From Thereva unica (Eukaryota; Arthropoda; Insecta; Diptera; Therevidae), in NCBI GenBank assembly GCA_949987705.1, contig OX465282.1:129476310-129540309 (forward strand): a stretch of DNA of 64,000 nt, given 5' to 3'. Positions 52,437-64,000 of the stretch are shown in pieces; the stretch's first letter is position 1; the number at the start of each line of letters is the position of its first letter. The translations under genes and the position numbers were made by a program. A model generated the notes under the pieces. The model did not search any database and was not told where the DNA came from. It saw only the letters and a program-made list of their open reading frames with translations.

Positions 52437-54809
52437 CTGCGAAAAAAAAAGACAACAGAAAAGGTCCTTTTATTTATGTCTGTTAAATATTTGAATTTTT
52501 GGGTACTTTATTAAAAGAAGGGAATACAACGACTCTGAGGCGGAAAGCTTGTATAAATTCTAGATAAGGACGCGATATTGGTGACTGTACCGTGGAAAAC
52601 AGATTTTCAGTAAAATTTAATTTTTTTTATATAATAAAATCCCTTTAACATTGTTAATCCCTTTCACATGAAAACATATTAAAAAAAAAAGGGAGAACAA
52701 AAAATGTAAAAATTAAATGTCCTCATTTTATGACCGCATTCAATTCCGTTTCTTTTCAAATTTCAGAATTTATTGAGTTTAACTTGCTATATTCTGGCAT
52801 TTTATTAGCTCTTAAAAGAGGAGCATCTCGTCCTAGGATCAGGATATAAAATTCGAACCAGTAATCGTAAATGTAATGCAAGCCCTTAACGCACGACAAA
52901 GATGATGAAAAAATACACCCGTTTTGGTGGTTAAGCAAGGGAAATTATTAGGACCATTCTGGAATCGCCCTAAAATACTACCCCTGCCCCCATCCCACCC
53001 TGCCGTACTCCAAAAATATAATAATACTTCCACCCCCACTCATTCTTTTTCACAATATTGTAAGGAGTGATACGGAATGACACTTAAAATACTACGCGTT
53101 TCGGATCTTAAGCCTACATCCTGGACGAAATATGAAATTTTAGCTGAGTTTTATGACCGTAATAAAATTCAGCGAGTGAAATGCGCTCAAATGGAAGTAA
53201 ATAGCGCTAACTTTTCGCTATAAAAGTGATGATGTAGGGGTTTTTAATAAGTGATTGACTGGTAATGATTTACCAGGGGTGGGGATGTTGGCTGGCACTG
53301 AGGGTAGATTGTAGATGGAGGGGAATCACTGTTTGCTCAGCTATATTAAAAGGGGTTTTGATTAGCTGTTGGCTGCTAAGAAAATGGGTGCAAATGACAC
53401 GTACTTGATTGTGATGAAGATAGAGAGTCATAAAGGATAATTAATTAAGTTAATTTAATTTTAAGGCTGTTCTGATAAAACTGGGAGATTACGGCAGATT
53501 TTTTTTATTGCAAATTCCAGCGAGATTTTATCTAATAATTTGCATGTTAATGCCTTGCTTTAATATTCCACCAAGATAAGAGAGGAGTGAAAGAACATCA
53601 ATGTACTTGATGTAATTAACTCGCGTTTTTTTTACAATAACAAAATACCAGGAATGTAGTGAAATTCTTGCTATAAAACATTGTTAAAATCTTGTTCATA
53701 GCATTTCACCGCCACTTGCCTTGCCTTGATGCTGATGAATACTTTTTCCAGGCTTCAGGCATTTCTTGATTAATGCAAGACAATAAATAAAAAAAAATCC
53801 TGGGCGAACCAAGAAAGTTGAACGTAGACGGTGTGGTAGAAATATAGATGAATGGCGAAAAAAGCTAAGAAGATAATCCTATGAGAAAGAAACCTGTTAT
53901 ATGTCTTTGAGAATAGACCTGGATATAGTGCCAACGACGGCAACGAACTCTGGAGTTATTTAATGTAATGTTTGTATGTATGTATTTCTAAAAGAATCTG
54001 GAGTACAAACTAAATACATAAATGTATTAAAATTGGCAAAAAACTATACTTACTATGGTTAAACCTAATCTACGAGTAGAACAATAATCGCCATAGTGTC
54101 AAAATAGTGCATATAGAACATATGGAAAATTTGGTCAAACGAAAAGTACAGTTAGATACTATTGGTTTTGTTATATTGCAATGTCTCCTCTAGCAAGGAG
54201 TTAAATAAAGTCCAAAGTAATAAAATTCGTAGACTTGCCTGAAAACATCGACTGCAGAAAATTGTTCAACAATGGTGATCATGGATTAATGAACGAACTT
54301 CTGGAATGAGGGGTACCTACCATTGGCGTAGCTAGGGAGTTTTCCTAAGGTGTGCAGCCGGCTGATCTCTGAAGTAAGTTGAAAGTCTGAGGATTCAACT
54401 AAATATAAAGCAAATATGTATTGGCGAAGCTAATGATGCCTGAAGCAGTTTGTTTATCTTACGACAGAAATCCTTCCTTATAGGCTTATTTAAATTTGCT
54501 ATATTTATTTCATAATTTTTCATCTGGTATTCAGTGCTACACAATCCAACACACAACAGACTTACTCATACATTTCAACTTCTCTTAGGCTACGGTATCC
54601 TCTATATAAGCTTACTACTAAGCAATCAAGACTTGACAGGTTGGGAGTACAAAGAGTGATTCCGATGATTAGTTTATCACATCTCGTATAAATTACTGCC
54701 TAAGTTCCTAAAATGACACTAGTTGTCTGAAAAGACACCGAGCTCTTTGCAAACTTGAATAATTTTTAAATTGATCGGTTTTTCACATATCTTCCAACAT
54801 GGTACTCCG

Positions 54810-55060
54810 TCGAAGTAGACTATCCCTTTGGCAGCATGAACGACAACCTATTCAGCCCTGACTGGGATCTGTGTTTCCTTAGTGCCAACGCGAATTCTGT
54901 GTTACAAAAACGAACGGCCAGGGAATCGTTTGTCCAATCAAAGCCTAATAAGTTGTTCAATAGGGAATGTATGAACGAAATTAAAACTAAAGAAGACCCT
55001 TATAGAGCGTGCAAACATTCCCAAAATGACTAACTTTGTCGTGAGTACCTATATTAAGTT
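54810..55060 (+). mobile_element. LINE fragment (endonuclease-RT linker)
   Basis: Plus strand PDWDLCFLSANANSVLQ, KPNKLFNRECMNEIKTKED and YRACKHSQND correspond to 35368-35655 (DWDLCFRNTNANSV, KPRPNKWFNGECMN). Opposite orientation to that copy. Confidence 0.7.
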
Positions 55061-55939
55061 GTTACACTTCTGTAATTCTACCTACTATCAGAAAGGTTAA
55101 ATCATCATTTAAGAACAGGTTAAGAAAAAGATTCGGAATACCATTTTAGGCAGTGAAAAATGTCATACTTCTTCGGATTATATCCGGAGTCTAGCTCATA
55201 TTACTTAAGCCTATTCCGAAAAATGTGAATTCAATAAAGCTCCCGTTCAAAGTGTGTGTTTATGTACTAAATACAGCTCAGATAAATGCAAGATCCGCAA
55301 TTTAAACTTGTTGGAATGTAGTTTTGAGCCTTTCGGTACACACGATCAACTTCCCAGTATGATAAACGTACACGGAATAAACTGACATCTTACAAAATAG
55401 TAATACGTTTAGCAGCAGTGGAAGTTGACTACTATCAGAACTGATGACAAAGTAATCCTGAGAGCGCCAGAACGTTAACAAACAAACATTTCCTTCGTAC
55501 TTCGTTCGGTACACTATTTGTATTCGATGTTCGAATTCGTATTGAGTGTTTTGAATAGGCAAGGCCACCAAATGGGATTGCTAATCAGTTGGCTTGTGTG
55601 TGGGGGACCAAAAAAGAAGGGCCGAAAAAAAAAACAGCGCAGCTCAAAGAAAACCAGCTGCCAAAAAAATATAGAGCAAGAAAACTTGCCCGAAGTCATT
55701 CTACCAAAAAAGGTAGAGCAGAAAATGGTGTTTCTCCAGGTCAACTAAGAGTAGGCTCATGAAACACAACTATAATTTATATTTTGCAACCATCGCCTGT
55801 CAAAGTGCATGGGTTTGTGTTGCTATTCTCGTGTGTTCCTGTGTGCGTGTGTAGCATATTCCGCTGTAAAACTAACTTATATCAATAAAGCCATAAAACT
55901 AATTTGTATCGATGATGCCACCTTTTGTGCCATCATTGA

Positions 55940-56370
55940 CTCATTGAGCCACTGTCGTGTAGGAATGTAGCAGTCTTAACAAAATTTTATATTCTTTATT
56001 TACCCTTAGTGTCTATTCCTCTGAAATCAATGCCTTTGTGCCTTCATTTTTTCCGCAACATCCGTTCGGTCCCTCGCATACTCTACAGATTTCCTTCTGC
56101 ACACACTACGATCTAGAAGTTCGTTTATAAATAGAACAATCTTGTGGATCAATCTTCTGCAATCAGTATTTCTGAACTCGTAAAACATCTTAGAGTTCAA
56201 TAAGTTTCATCGACTTCTATGCGAGCACCCCCCGGCCGCTCTAACTTGTCCTATTCTTTTCTATTCCTTCAAACTAAGCTTAATACTAGATAATGCACCA
56301 TGACCTGAAAGACATGCTAGACTGCTAGTACAAAGGGTGATTCCTAAGCTTGGCTTTTCAACATAAAAAA
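55940..56370 (+). mobile_element. LINE 3' fragment, CR1/Jockey-like
   Basis: gtgtaggaatgtagcagtc encodes a diverged R-R-N-V-A block, followed by tail and 3' UTR sequence alike to 9950-10210 (agaagttcgtttataaatag, aagcttaatactagataatg, gctagtacaaagggtgattc). Confidence 0.55.
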
Positions 56371-57678
56371 ACAAGCCAACAATGCAAGGATTACAACAAA
56401 AAATATTTTCCATGTTTTCAAAAACAATCCCCATTTTGAATTTCTTTACCACGCATCACGATAATGCTAAGCCCTGGAATCAGTCTTTGTCTATTGTATC
56501 GATGTTTAATCCTGTTGCAATGTGTAATGCAAAAGCAACTTTGGTTTGTACAATAACAAGGGATGGAGCAGCCTAGGGTAATAAGCTTCTTGTTAACTAG
56601 TTCGAACATGAGTTGTGGTACCCTCGATGCTGTTTCTTTAATACAAAAGAATGTAAACATAAAATAATATATAATAATAAGAAATTGTGTTTATCAAATA
56701 AAATGAATTAATATCGTCCCTAAAGTAAATTCATTAGCTCCAAAACTTTTTCGCGCCTTTGAATCAACAAAATTAATGAATATTTACATTTTTAAACTGA
56801 AGTGCTGTAAAATGCCAAAATTCCCTCTGCATTATTAATAAATAATTAAATAATCACAACAATTTCTGTAGCGGGATTTCCTTAATAAAAAAAGACAGGT
56901 CTGAACAATTTTATCTCAAATCTCGCCGAATAATAATAATTCGCGCCCGATATGAAGTCTTTCATCATCGATAAAAGCCATGAAGGCGGAAGCTTACCAG
57001 GATCCAGGACTCAGAAGCAATAATTCTTAACGTCGAAATTTTTTAACGATGTTGTTTGCCTTGTGTGAGCGCGCCGTGTTAGTCCTGCAAGAAAGTAGAA
57101 ATCATTCCCGAAGACTGGAGTAATCCTTCAGAGAGGACTAAATTGAAATGATTTCGCGTCAAGAAGCTTAAAGCTCAGGGGTACCAGCATTGTAAATGTA
57201 TAAATATGAGTGAGTGTGCTTGTGTATACATCCCTTAAGCGGAAGAGGGATTTTTTCCTACCAAAGACGTGCAGTCTTTATATCCTTTTTCCTTGATTCC
57301 GAACGGTGCCCGAGACAAAGTCTGACAGGTAGAACTAAGCTCATGCGAGCGTTTTTCATATTTATCGCTTGACTTTCACCAGCGCTGCCGTGTGAATGTA
57401 CAGACGTGCGAGCAGGAGTCCTAGCGTGCTGGAATGTGCACAGGATATGATAAATGAAGAAAATATTGGAGTTGACAGCTCTTATTATTCGGGGATTTAG
57501 AATAAATTGCTTGACGGTTGGTGCTTTTCATTTTCTACAGCTATCAGTGGCAGCCGCTCCCATACTCATCCAGGACACTGCAGGGCGCTGGGATTTGGGG
57601 CGGCGAAGTGATTTATCCATATTGAGAATTTATGTATAAAAAAAGAAAACCAACAAAATACTGGCCAATCCAAATTAC

Positions 57679-58127
57679 CTCCAAGCTGCAGCTCAGCCGT
57701 TGCCTGGAATGTATCTCCTTCTGGCCTTCGAACCACACATTGGTACATTCCTTTGTTCTCACGGCCCACTCCCGTTACAAGGAGGTTATCCCCTATCCTG
57801 CCGGAAGTTGGCAGTTGCCGTCCATCCTTGTACCATGTGATGTGCTGGAGTCCTACCGGGGAGCCATTGCTAGTTACTATACACCGGAACTCTGCTGTTC
57901 CACCCATATGGACGCTAAGGACGTTCGGTTGTATTTCTACCTGAACAGGTGTTGCCACAGTTAATCGGAGCTCTGCGCTAGCCTCCCCACCGCCATTTGA
58001 GGCGGAACATTTGTAAGCTCCAGAATCCTCGCCTGTGACTGCTTCTATTGCCAAAACCGGCCCCAGAAGACGAATGCGGGGCCCGCTGAGGACGGGCAGG
58101 GGCTCTGCTCCGTTGTGTGTGTACCAC
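57679..58127 (-). CDS. Dscam2: Dscam2 exon: end of Ig3 and all of Ig4
   Basis: First exon in the window in transcript order, 449 nt. The acceptor reads ttcgcag before GTGGTAC and the donor is gtaattt after CTTGGAG. It begins with the last base of a split codon, then WYTHNGAEPLPVLSG, the second half of Ig3 with its DSGAYKC cysteine strand. Ig4 follows from VEIQPNVLSVHMGG, with FRC as first cysteine, ITWYKDG as core tryptophan and MYQC as second cysteine, ending AELQLG. Ends in phase 1, matching the next exon at 52436. The preceding exons (start of Ig3 and everything N-terminal) must lie past 64000, since I find no Ig-like frame between 58128 and 64000. Confidence 0.93.
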
Positions 58128-58764
58128 CTGCGAAAGATATCAAAGAATAACATATTTTAGAAAGTCATGAAGTTATTGGATGAAGTGATTTTATTTTTAT
58201 TGAATCGTTTTCTGCCAAGTAAGTATATTCAGCTTGAGCCGATGTTTCAATTTTATTGCGAATTTTTTTGGATATTTTGCTTTATATGTATGTACGTGAG
58301 GATAAACTCGGTTCATGGTAGTAAAGTGTTTTGTTTTTTATGTTTCTATTAAGGGGATATTTCGTTCAAGTTTTCATGTTGTAAAAAGTTACCCAAATAA
58401 TTTCGTAGTGTGTTCTTTTTTTCTAAAAAAAAATTTTGTAAAACGCCCTCTTAAAATTTTTACCACTACTAACTCGATCTATTACGAGGGTAGCAAGGTT
58501 ATCTCTCGGAGATTTCTAAAAATGTAATTACCAAGTTTAATACCTATTCTAACTCACATATTGAACTTCTATCTTATGATACAAAGTTTTCCAAGCCTTA
58601 AAATCATAGTAACACATATAACTAAGTTCTCTTCGCTTCGCTAGTTCTGCTCATTTTCGACCTATTAGAAAGACTAGCGTTCAGACGTACATATTGGTCT
58701 TGGTACTGTCGACGGTTTTAATCATTGAGACGATTATTATGCAATGGCCGGAAGAGGCCAGGGA

Positions 58765-58865
58765 ATAAAAAAGGATAAAGTCGAAAGCACACATGGATGG
58801 GTGGATTCGAATCATGGACCTCTAAGTTAGTAGACGGCCATCTAGGATACCAAAACCGACAAGGA
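58765..58865 (-). mobile_element. tRNA-like SINE head, different subfamily
   Basis: Minus strand: ttggtatcctagatggccg as A box region and gattcgaatcc as B box, 30-35 bases apart, followed by a body unlike the 15563 SINE. Only the head region is recognised. Confidence 0.45.
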
Positions 58866-58929
58866 ACAAGTTGATAGGTTTCGATGGCATCAATTCCACT
58901 CTGCGATGGAACGATCACGTGTTGTAAGA

Positions 58930-59130
58930 AGTCCTGCCATTCAAGTTCTTACGATTTTTAAAGAAATGCAAGGTCCTCCGCCAATCGGCTCTGGCCATAA
59001 TATACGAATCCTACATTCGACCTCTTCTCGAATATAACTCGTTACAAAGTACAAAAAGGACTTTCAAAGTCATCACGACGACGTCATATCCGCTTCCATC
59101 CACCTTTTGAGCCACCGATGGAATACCATT
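58930..59130 (+). mobile_element. LINE RT C-terminal scrap
   Basis: Plus strand KKCKVLRQSALAIIYESYIR then PLLEYNS matches the Y-x-x-x-I-R-P-x-L-E-Y block after the RT palm in CR1/Jockey elements. Confidence 0.5.
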
Positions 59131-59199
59131 GAAATCGAAAAAAAGTGATAAATTGACGGGGCCATGACTGGACAAAAACATTCGGACTCGTCGTAATAG

Positions 59200-60250
59200 G
59201 AGAACTAAATTGTACTGCCTAGTGAAAAATAACAACAATGTAAGTGCTGAGCAGAAATCTAAATTCGCCAGGTTGGCCTCAGAATTTAATCATAGGTCAT
59301 GGGAGGCCTATACTATCTACTCAAAGACTGACGGTGAAAATATCATACGTAACCCTAGAACATTCATTGATTTCGTTAATATAAAGCAAAAAAAATTAGG
59401 TGTGACAAACGGTCTCAGAAAAATTCAGAAAAAGCGGTCCTTATAGACAATATTATGTCTCTCGACCGAAGATATAATGACCAGTCTAATACATATGGAG
59501 GCCAATAAAGGTCACGGTCGGGACTGTTTACCTACTACGCCCAACTCATTCTTTTCCCTATTCACCTAATAGGGAGGCACTTTTCGAAAATGTCAACAAT
59601 TTGCAATCGCATCAAAAATTTAAAAGTCCTGCGACGATCAAAAGATTGCCATGACAATTTATTGGCCGAAATCATTTGCAGTTGCTTTGAAGAGACTGCT
59701 TTGTTGCAGAGATTATAATCAAATTGTTGACTTATCAAAGTGTTTTCGAACACTTGACGCAATCGTCAAAATTTTGCTAGAACACTTGATTCAAATCAAA
59801 AGTCAGTCATTGACATTTTCGAAAAGTGCCGGACTTGCTGACGCTAAGTTTCCTTCGCTATGGAAGAAATTCCTACCTCACACCAATTTTTAAATCAAAA
59901 TATGCATCTGTTATCTCTGAACTATTTCAAAATACTTGTCTATGAAAAAATTGCCCCAGTAACATGGCTTTAGAAAAGGTCGTTCCACCCTATCCAATCT
60001 CCTGATACTGACCACTGAACTGTTATGCAGTATCAAGGCCACCAGTTTGATGCTGTCTACGCTGATTTCAGCAAAGTATTTGATCGGGTAGCTCACCGCA
60101 TTTTATTTATGAAACTATTAAGATTGGGGATATCCGGCCCCCTTTTGGATTGGATACCATCCTTTCTTAACGGGAGAACTCAGGTGGTAAGATTTCAGGG
60201 TTTCCTTTCAAAAGAAATCAATATAACCTCAGGTGTACCGCAGTCTTGAT
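59200..60250 (+). mobile_element. LINE ORF2 fragment (linker and RT)
   Basis: Plus strand SWEAYTIYSKTDGENIIRNP and RTFIDFVNIKQK (59300-59400) as linker, then degraded RT start, then QFDAVYADFSKVFDRVAHRI (60038-60095, motif A), LGISGPLLDWIPSFLNGRTQ (60127-60186) and NITSGVPQS (60222-60249, motif B) followed by a stop. The D-x-S-K-x-F-D core is intact. Ends abruptly at about 60255. Confidence 0.7.
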
Positions 60251-63200
60251 TTTTCCTGGGTTGAATAAGTAAAAATGAAATGTATGGGAACATTGGGAAC
60301 TGAGATTAAAATTTAAGTTCAGTACACCAATTGGCTCGAATTAGCGCAGTTCGGGCAGAGTATTAGGCGTATTATAGAAACACTGCCTCGATGTTTTTCG
60401 CGAAATACACTGGCGTGCATCTGCTAACCTAAACGCTGCACCAACGAATTTTCGTGTGCCAGTAAATTTTTCAATCGTGCCACGCGCGCCATAGGTTCGT
60501 CACCCTTGACCTAAGTTAGTTCAATTAGTAGTAGTTTCCTCGGTAATATAATAGGGGAATGTTGCGGCAAATGGTGCGTCGTCTCCACGGTCATAAAAGG
60601 CAATAATTTCTATTTGTATGGCCGGAAAAGTTGGTAGTGGAAAACCGGGTTTATTTCCGAACTATGTTACGCGTTTTTTGCCGGCAACGAATTCAACAAC
60701 TAATCAGAATTCGAATAAAAATCTAAGAGAAATTACGGATTCAAATTATTGTATAACTGTTTCAAAAATTTCGGAGCATTGTTATAAACCCCTTCAAATT
60801 ACCCCTAAATTTGAAGTCCCTAAAAAAACCATTCAGCATTACCAACCCCCCCCCCCCCACCCTTAATATGGGAGAAACTCCCAAGTTGGTATACATGACA
60901 CATTTTATGACACCAATTCGTTCCATAGGTGGCAAACATTTTTTCACACGTCAGTTAGTTTAATAAATTAAAACTTTGAATATTCGTATTTGGAAGATTG
61001 AAACAAAATACATTTTTGTTAAAAAACAATAGCACATATGCAATTTTGATTATTTTCCCGTTTTTTTTAACCATTTACAAATATACATATATGTCAAAAA
61101 CTGCAAGGTTCTCTACCCCTGTTTCAACAAATTTCAGGGCTTATGGGGAAAGAGAAAGAAATGAAAAGTCACTATACCCATCTATTTGTTGCAAATATGC
61201 TGACGTTATTGTTAAGTGTCCGTATTTTGTAGTTTATTGAAAGTAAAATTCTTGAATGTCAATTTTCAGCTTTTTAAGTTTGGCACTACATGATTTTATT
61301 TCTGCCACTGAACTCATAACTCGAATATTAACAAAATTTGTGTTCGGTGACAAAAGGGATGAACGAATGGGCTATACATGAGTTTGTATGGAAATAATTT
61401 CAGATGAGCAGTCCATTATTACATGTCAATGTTTCTCTACTTCGCAAAGCCTCTAGAAGCAAGATCAATAAACATTGCAAGACCGCTCTTCAAACAAGCT
61501 GTTTTTGTTTTAATAGTTTTGGCTTCTTGAAATGTTACCCCTGGGTCAAGAGTGGACTTTTCTATTTCAAGGCAACATAGATTTTTTAATGAATTTGGAC
61601 AGCAATGAACAAACGAACCCCTTGACAACAGTTGCCAATTTTTTTAAAAAATCTTAATTCTTGAAATGTCGGCTTCAATTACTTGTATGATTGGCAAATC
61701 CCCTGCCAAAAGTGGTTCCGTATATTTACGGATAATGCATCCTCTCCGGCAAGCAATCGATCATCGCCTTTATCTTTTGCGCAAAGCCGCATCTCACACA
61801 AGGCTCCTTGTTTATTTTCCAATTTTTAATACTTTTAATCCCCAGCACATGACCGCATTGTGGAGGATATGTTCATAAATTAGCCATTTTTTTCCAGGGC
61901 TGGTTTTTATGCGAACAAAACAGAGGGCAGGGGTGCAGTGTGTCGGGGGCGTTTCTCGTGTTTTGCAGGAGCAGACGTTGGCTCATAGATGGCTTTTGTT
62001 ATAGTGCCACATCTACATGCAGCCAGCCGTAAAGAATCATTTTCACTTTTTGTTTAAATTTTCATTTTATGATTTTACCCCAACCCCTCCAAACAGAATA
62101 TTTCCCGGGTATTTTTTTTTTCTTTCTTTCTTTATTTTTTTTTTTGCACAAATGTGACAAAAAGGAAAAAAATTCTTCATTATCCTTTGTGATGTGTTCT
62201 CATGGAATGAAATTATGCACAAGCACGTATATAATGTCCCATAGGTACGCTACATATGTGTGTATATGTATTATATGTGCATGCTGGATGTATGTACATA
62301 TATATGTACTAAAAGGGTGTGGGCTTTCTATTTGTTCCACGGTTTTTGCATGCATATGAATGCACTCAAGCAGGTTTTTGCCACGTTTACATTTTTTTTT
62401 CTATAAATCTAGTATAGCAACTGCACATGACAGAAAATTCGTGGTGTTGATGGCCTCTCCTGTGAAGGATTTGCTGTTGTTGCTGTTGCTGCAACGACGC
62501 CTTCAATTCAACGTCCCACTCCAATTTATAATTCCCATCAAAGGCAAAAACCTTTTTTAATTTCACTTAAATTTTGATGGATCGATGAAAGAGGAGAGTT
62601 TCACCTTTTTTTCATACTATTTTCAATCATCCCTCCACGTAATGCCGCTGGAAGCGTTTACGCTGATATCAACTTTTTTTTTTGTGAAAAAGGATTTTAC
62701 TGATTTATCGCTAAAATCTCTTGGGAACAGTAAAAAATGTTCGTTTTCCGAAATGTATTTATTTTGAGTTTTTTATTTTTTTCATTTTAGAATCGTTAAT
62801 ATTGCGAGCTTTTCAGCAAGATACCACGAAGGAATTGTCGACAGCCACTCACTCACTATTAGCTTCGTGGAATACATTTCGAACATATTATTTTTGGATA
62901 CAACCATTGAATAAAAAATCGATTTTCACTTTTTCTACATATTATTCTGCTAGAGATGGGTTTTTATGTTTGGTTAAAAGCACAAATTTCGCATTATATT
63001 TTTCAGTTCATTCATTCAACTCATGTTCCATGTTATCTGAATTATAAAATGTTTTCAATTATTTTTTTTATGAGAAAGACCAGCACTCAGAGCGGAATCC
63101 GTTTGTTTTGTCGACGGTTCTATCATCAGAAAGGCACTAAATTAACGACCGTTCTTCCGTTTATATTTTGTGAAGCCTTGTCTTAAAGTTTTGTACAAGG

Positions 63201-63529
63201 TTGACCAGGAGACGAGACTGATCACCAACGAAGACTCAAAGAGCCCAGTTCTGAACGAGCACACAATCTCTCTTTTAGATGATTTGGAGGGATCTCGCCT
63301 TTTCAACGAAAGGACTGCAAAAACGAGCATCTACATTTGTGGGAAAAATTTCATTCTAGGCCCTCCTAATCTCCATAACCAGAGTCTGCCTGTCTCTTCC
63401 GGCTCATTTCACTATTTACCACCGCTTCACTTACTACCAAAACGAAACTCGGACCAACATGGTGGAAGGTTGGGACAGAAGATTAGAAAAAATTGACGCG
63501 GCCAAGAAAGCGCATACCGTAGCGCACTA

Positions 63530-63778
63530 GAAGGATACTAAAACTAATCGCAAGGAATAACAAACTGTTAAACCAGTAGAAAAAAATAAAGAAAAAATCT
63601 AAATATGTTAATATAAGATAGAGAAACAATTTCTAAAATTATATCCTTAGAATAAAAACCTGCTAAAAATGGTATACCACATAAAGCTAAATTAGCAACA
63701 TTAAAACAAGAAGAAGTTAAAGGTATACACACTGCTAACCCTCCTATAACTCGAATATCTTGACAAATTAAATACATA
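63530..63778 (-). pseudogene. ND5: NUMT: mitochondrial NADH dehydrogenase subunit 5 fragment
   Basis: Minus strand reads CQDIRVIGGLAVCIPLTSSC, FNVANLALCGIPFLAGFYSK, DIILEIVSLSYINI, a conserved part of insect ND5. Under the invertebrate mitochondrial code several ATA and AGA codons become the usual Met and Ser, as expected for a mitochondrial origin. Near 63570 a T run is one base short, so the continuation S-T-G-L-T-V-C-Y-S-L-R-L is in the next frame; the copy is dead. It ends near 63530 and begins near 63778, about 250 bp, inside a Dscam2 intron. Confidence 0.88.
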
Positions 63779-64000
63779 CGTCGCTTCTTGACAAGAAAAT
63801 CCCGATAACTTATTTCCTTAAAGGAGCCCCTAAATAAGCAGATCCAGCTTGGATAAGCAAACTATTACAAGATGATTTCTCCATGCAACTACTGTATTGT
63901 GAAGTAGTATCCTTTCGGAGATAGAAGTCACAATAACTCATGAGCTTGAAAGTGGTTTTGCTTATGCCCTTATGGCCATTCATACACGAGGGAGCACGGT

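Larger units (their letters stand above)
52437..57678 (-). other. Dscam2 intron between Ig4 and Ig5, 5.2 kb
   Basis: Contains LINE pieces at 54810-55060 and 55940-56370. The remaining bases, including 52437-54800 and 56380-57678, show no coding exon or known repeat. A lysine-rich frame at 55520-55748 looks like chance reading of A-rich sequence. Confidence 0.65.
296..58127 (-). other. Dscam2: Dscam2-like gene, 3' three quarters (gene span, partial at 5' end)
   Basis: Gene-level entry. Eighteen coding exons (17 used in any one mRNA) were placed by reading the reverse strand and matching GT/AG borders; all junction phases agree. Together they encode about 1770 codons: half of Ig3, Ig4-Ig9, FN1-FN4, Ig10, FN5-FN6, one membrane span and a long cytoplasmic tail. 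This is the domain order of arthropod Dscam homophilic adhesion receptors that guide neurite self-avoidance and tiling at the cell surface. The tail motif PYATFQL, the stretch MSEQKSLPRRGRSRY and the duplicated Ig7 exon are what I recall of fly Dscam2, so I choose this paralogue over Dscam1, 3 and 4. Assignment rests on remembered family sequence, not a search. Signal peptide, Ig1, Ig2 and the promoter are not in the window. Confidence 0.9.
58128..64000 (-). other. Dscam2 intron (part), runs past window edge
   Basis: No Ig-domain frame was found here, so the first half of Ig3 lies outside. Contains a SINE-like head 58765-58865, LINE pieces 58930-59130 and 59200-60250, and a NUMT 63530-63778. 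60260-63500 is otherwise A/T-rich without recognised features; a short (tgctgt)n stretch is at 62471-62492. 63780-64000 not identified. Confidence 0.65.

Noticed and set aside
55518..55748. Lysine-rich 76-aa protein
   Set aside because: Derives from A-rich sequence; no motif and the opposite strand is equally open.
62471..62492. Coding repeat (Leu-rich) from tgctgt units
   Set aside because: Short microsatellite-like stretch with no flanking gene structure.
58128..64000. Additional Dscam2 exons (Ig1-Ig3)
   Set aside because: Looked for C-x-W-x-C Ig patterns on the minus strand with acceptor/donor borders and found none.

Overview
The window is eukaryotic DNA, AT-rich, with spliced coding exons embedded in introns full of mobile elements. 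One host gene is recognisable: the minus strand carries most of a Dscam-family cell-adhesion receptor, best matched from remembered family sequence to insect Dscam2. The exon order Ig3(half)-Ig4-Ig5-Ig6-Ig7(two alternatives)-Ig8-Ig9-FN1-FN2-FN3-FN4-Ig10-FN5-FN6-TM-cytoplasmic tail is complete to the stop codon at 296; the signal peptide, Ig1, Ig2 and the first half of Ig3 must lie beyond 64000. The near-identity of many stretches to fly Dscam2 and the very short 52 and 64 nt introns suggest a dipteran, probably a fly with a larger, transposon-rich genome than Drosophila; species is not determined.

Layout along the plus coordinates (gene reads right to left): 296-5691 holds the cytoplasmic-tail exons; 5750-6034 the transmembrane exon; 6087-7949 most of the fibronectin domains; 11089-11989 Ig8-Ig9 and the start of FN1; 22534-22818 and 23406-23693 two alternative Ig7 exons; 43106-43970 Ig6 and half of Ig5; 52292-52436 the other half of Ig5; 57679-58127 Ig4 and the end of Ig3. 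Every exon junction I could place keeps phase. The only coding anomaly is an apparent +1 frame break in the last exon.

The introns (10.5 and 19.4 kb around the Ig7 pair, 8.3 and 5.2 kb further upstream, more than 5.8 kb at the right edge) contain decayed CR1/Jockey-like and RTE-like LINEs, Ty3/gypsy gag, RT and integrase pieces, a Helitron helicase piece, mariner-like transposase pieces, a hAT-like element inside a LINE, a tRNA-derived SINE family, several foldback or MITE-like elements and a mitochondrial ND5 insertion (NUMT).

The most unusual structure is at 30180-33716: a long-inverted-repeat (foldback) element whose interior is a 118-bp satellite array of about 15 units kept in exact register. 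A relative lies at 44655-46795 with a double (nested) set of arms and no satellite. Functionally the most important structure is the Ig7 exon pair: both exons have the same phases and both lengths divide by three, so splicing, not reading frame, must enforce exclusive choice.
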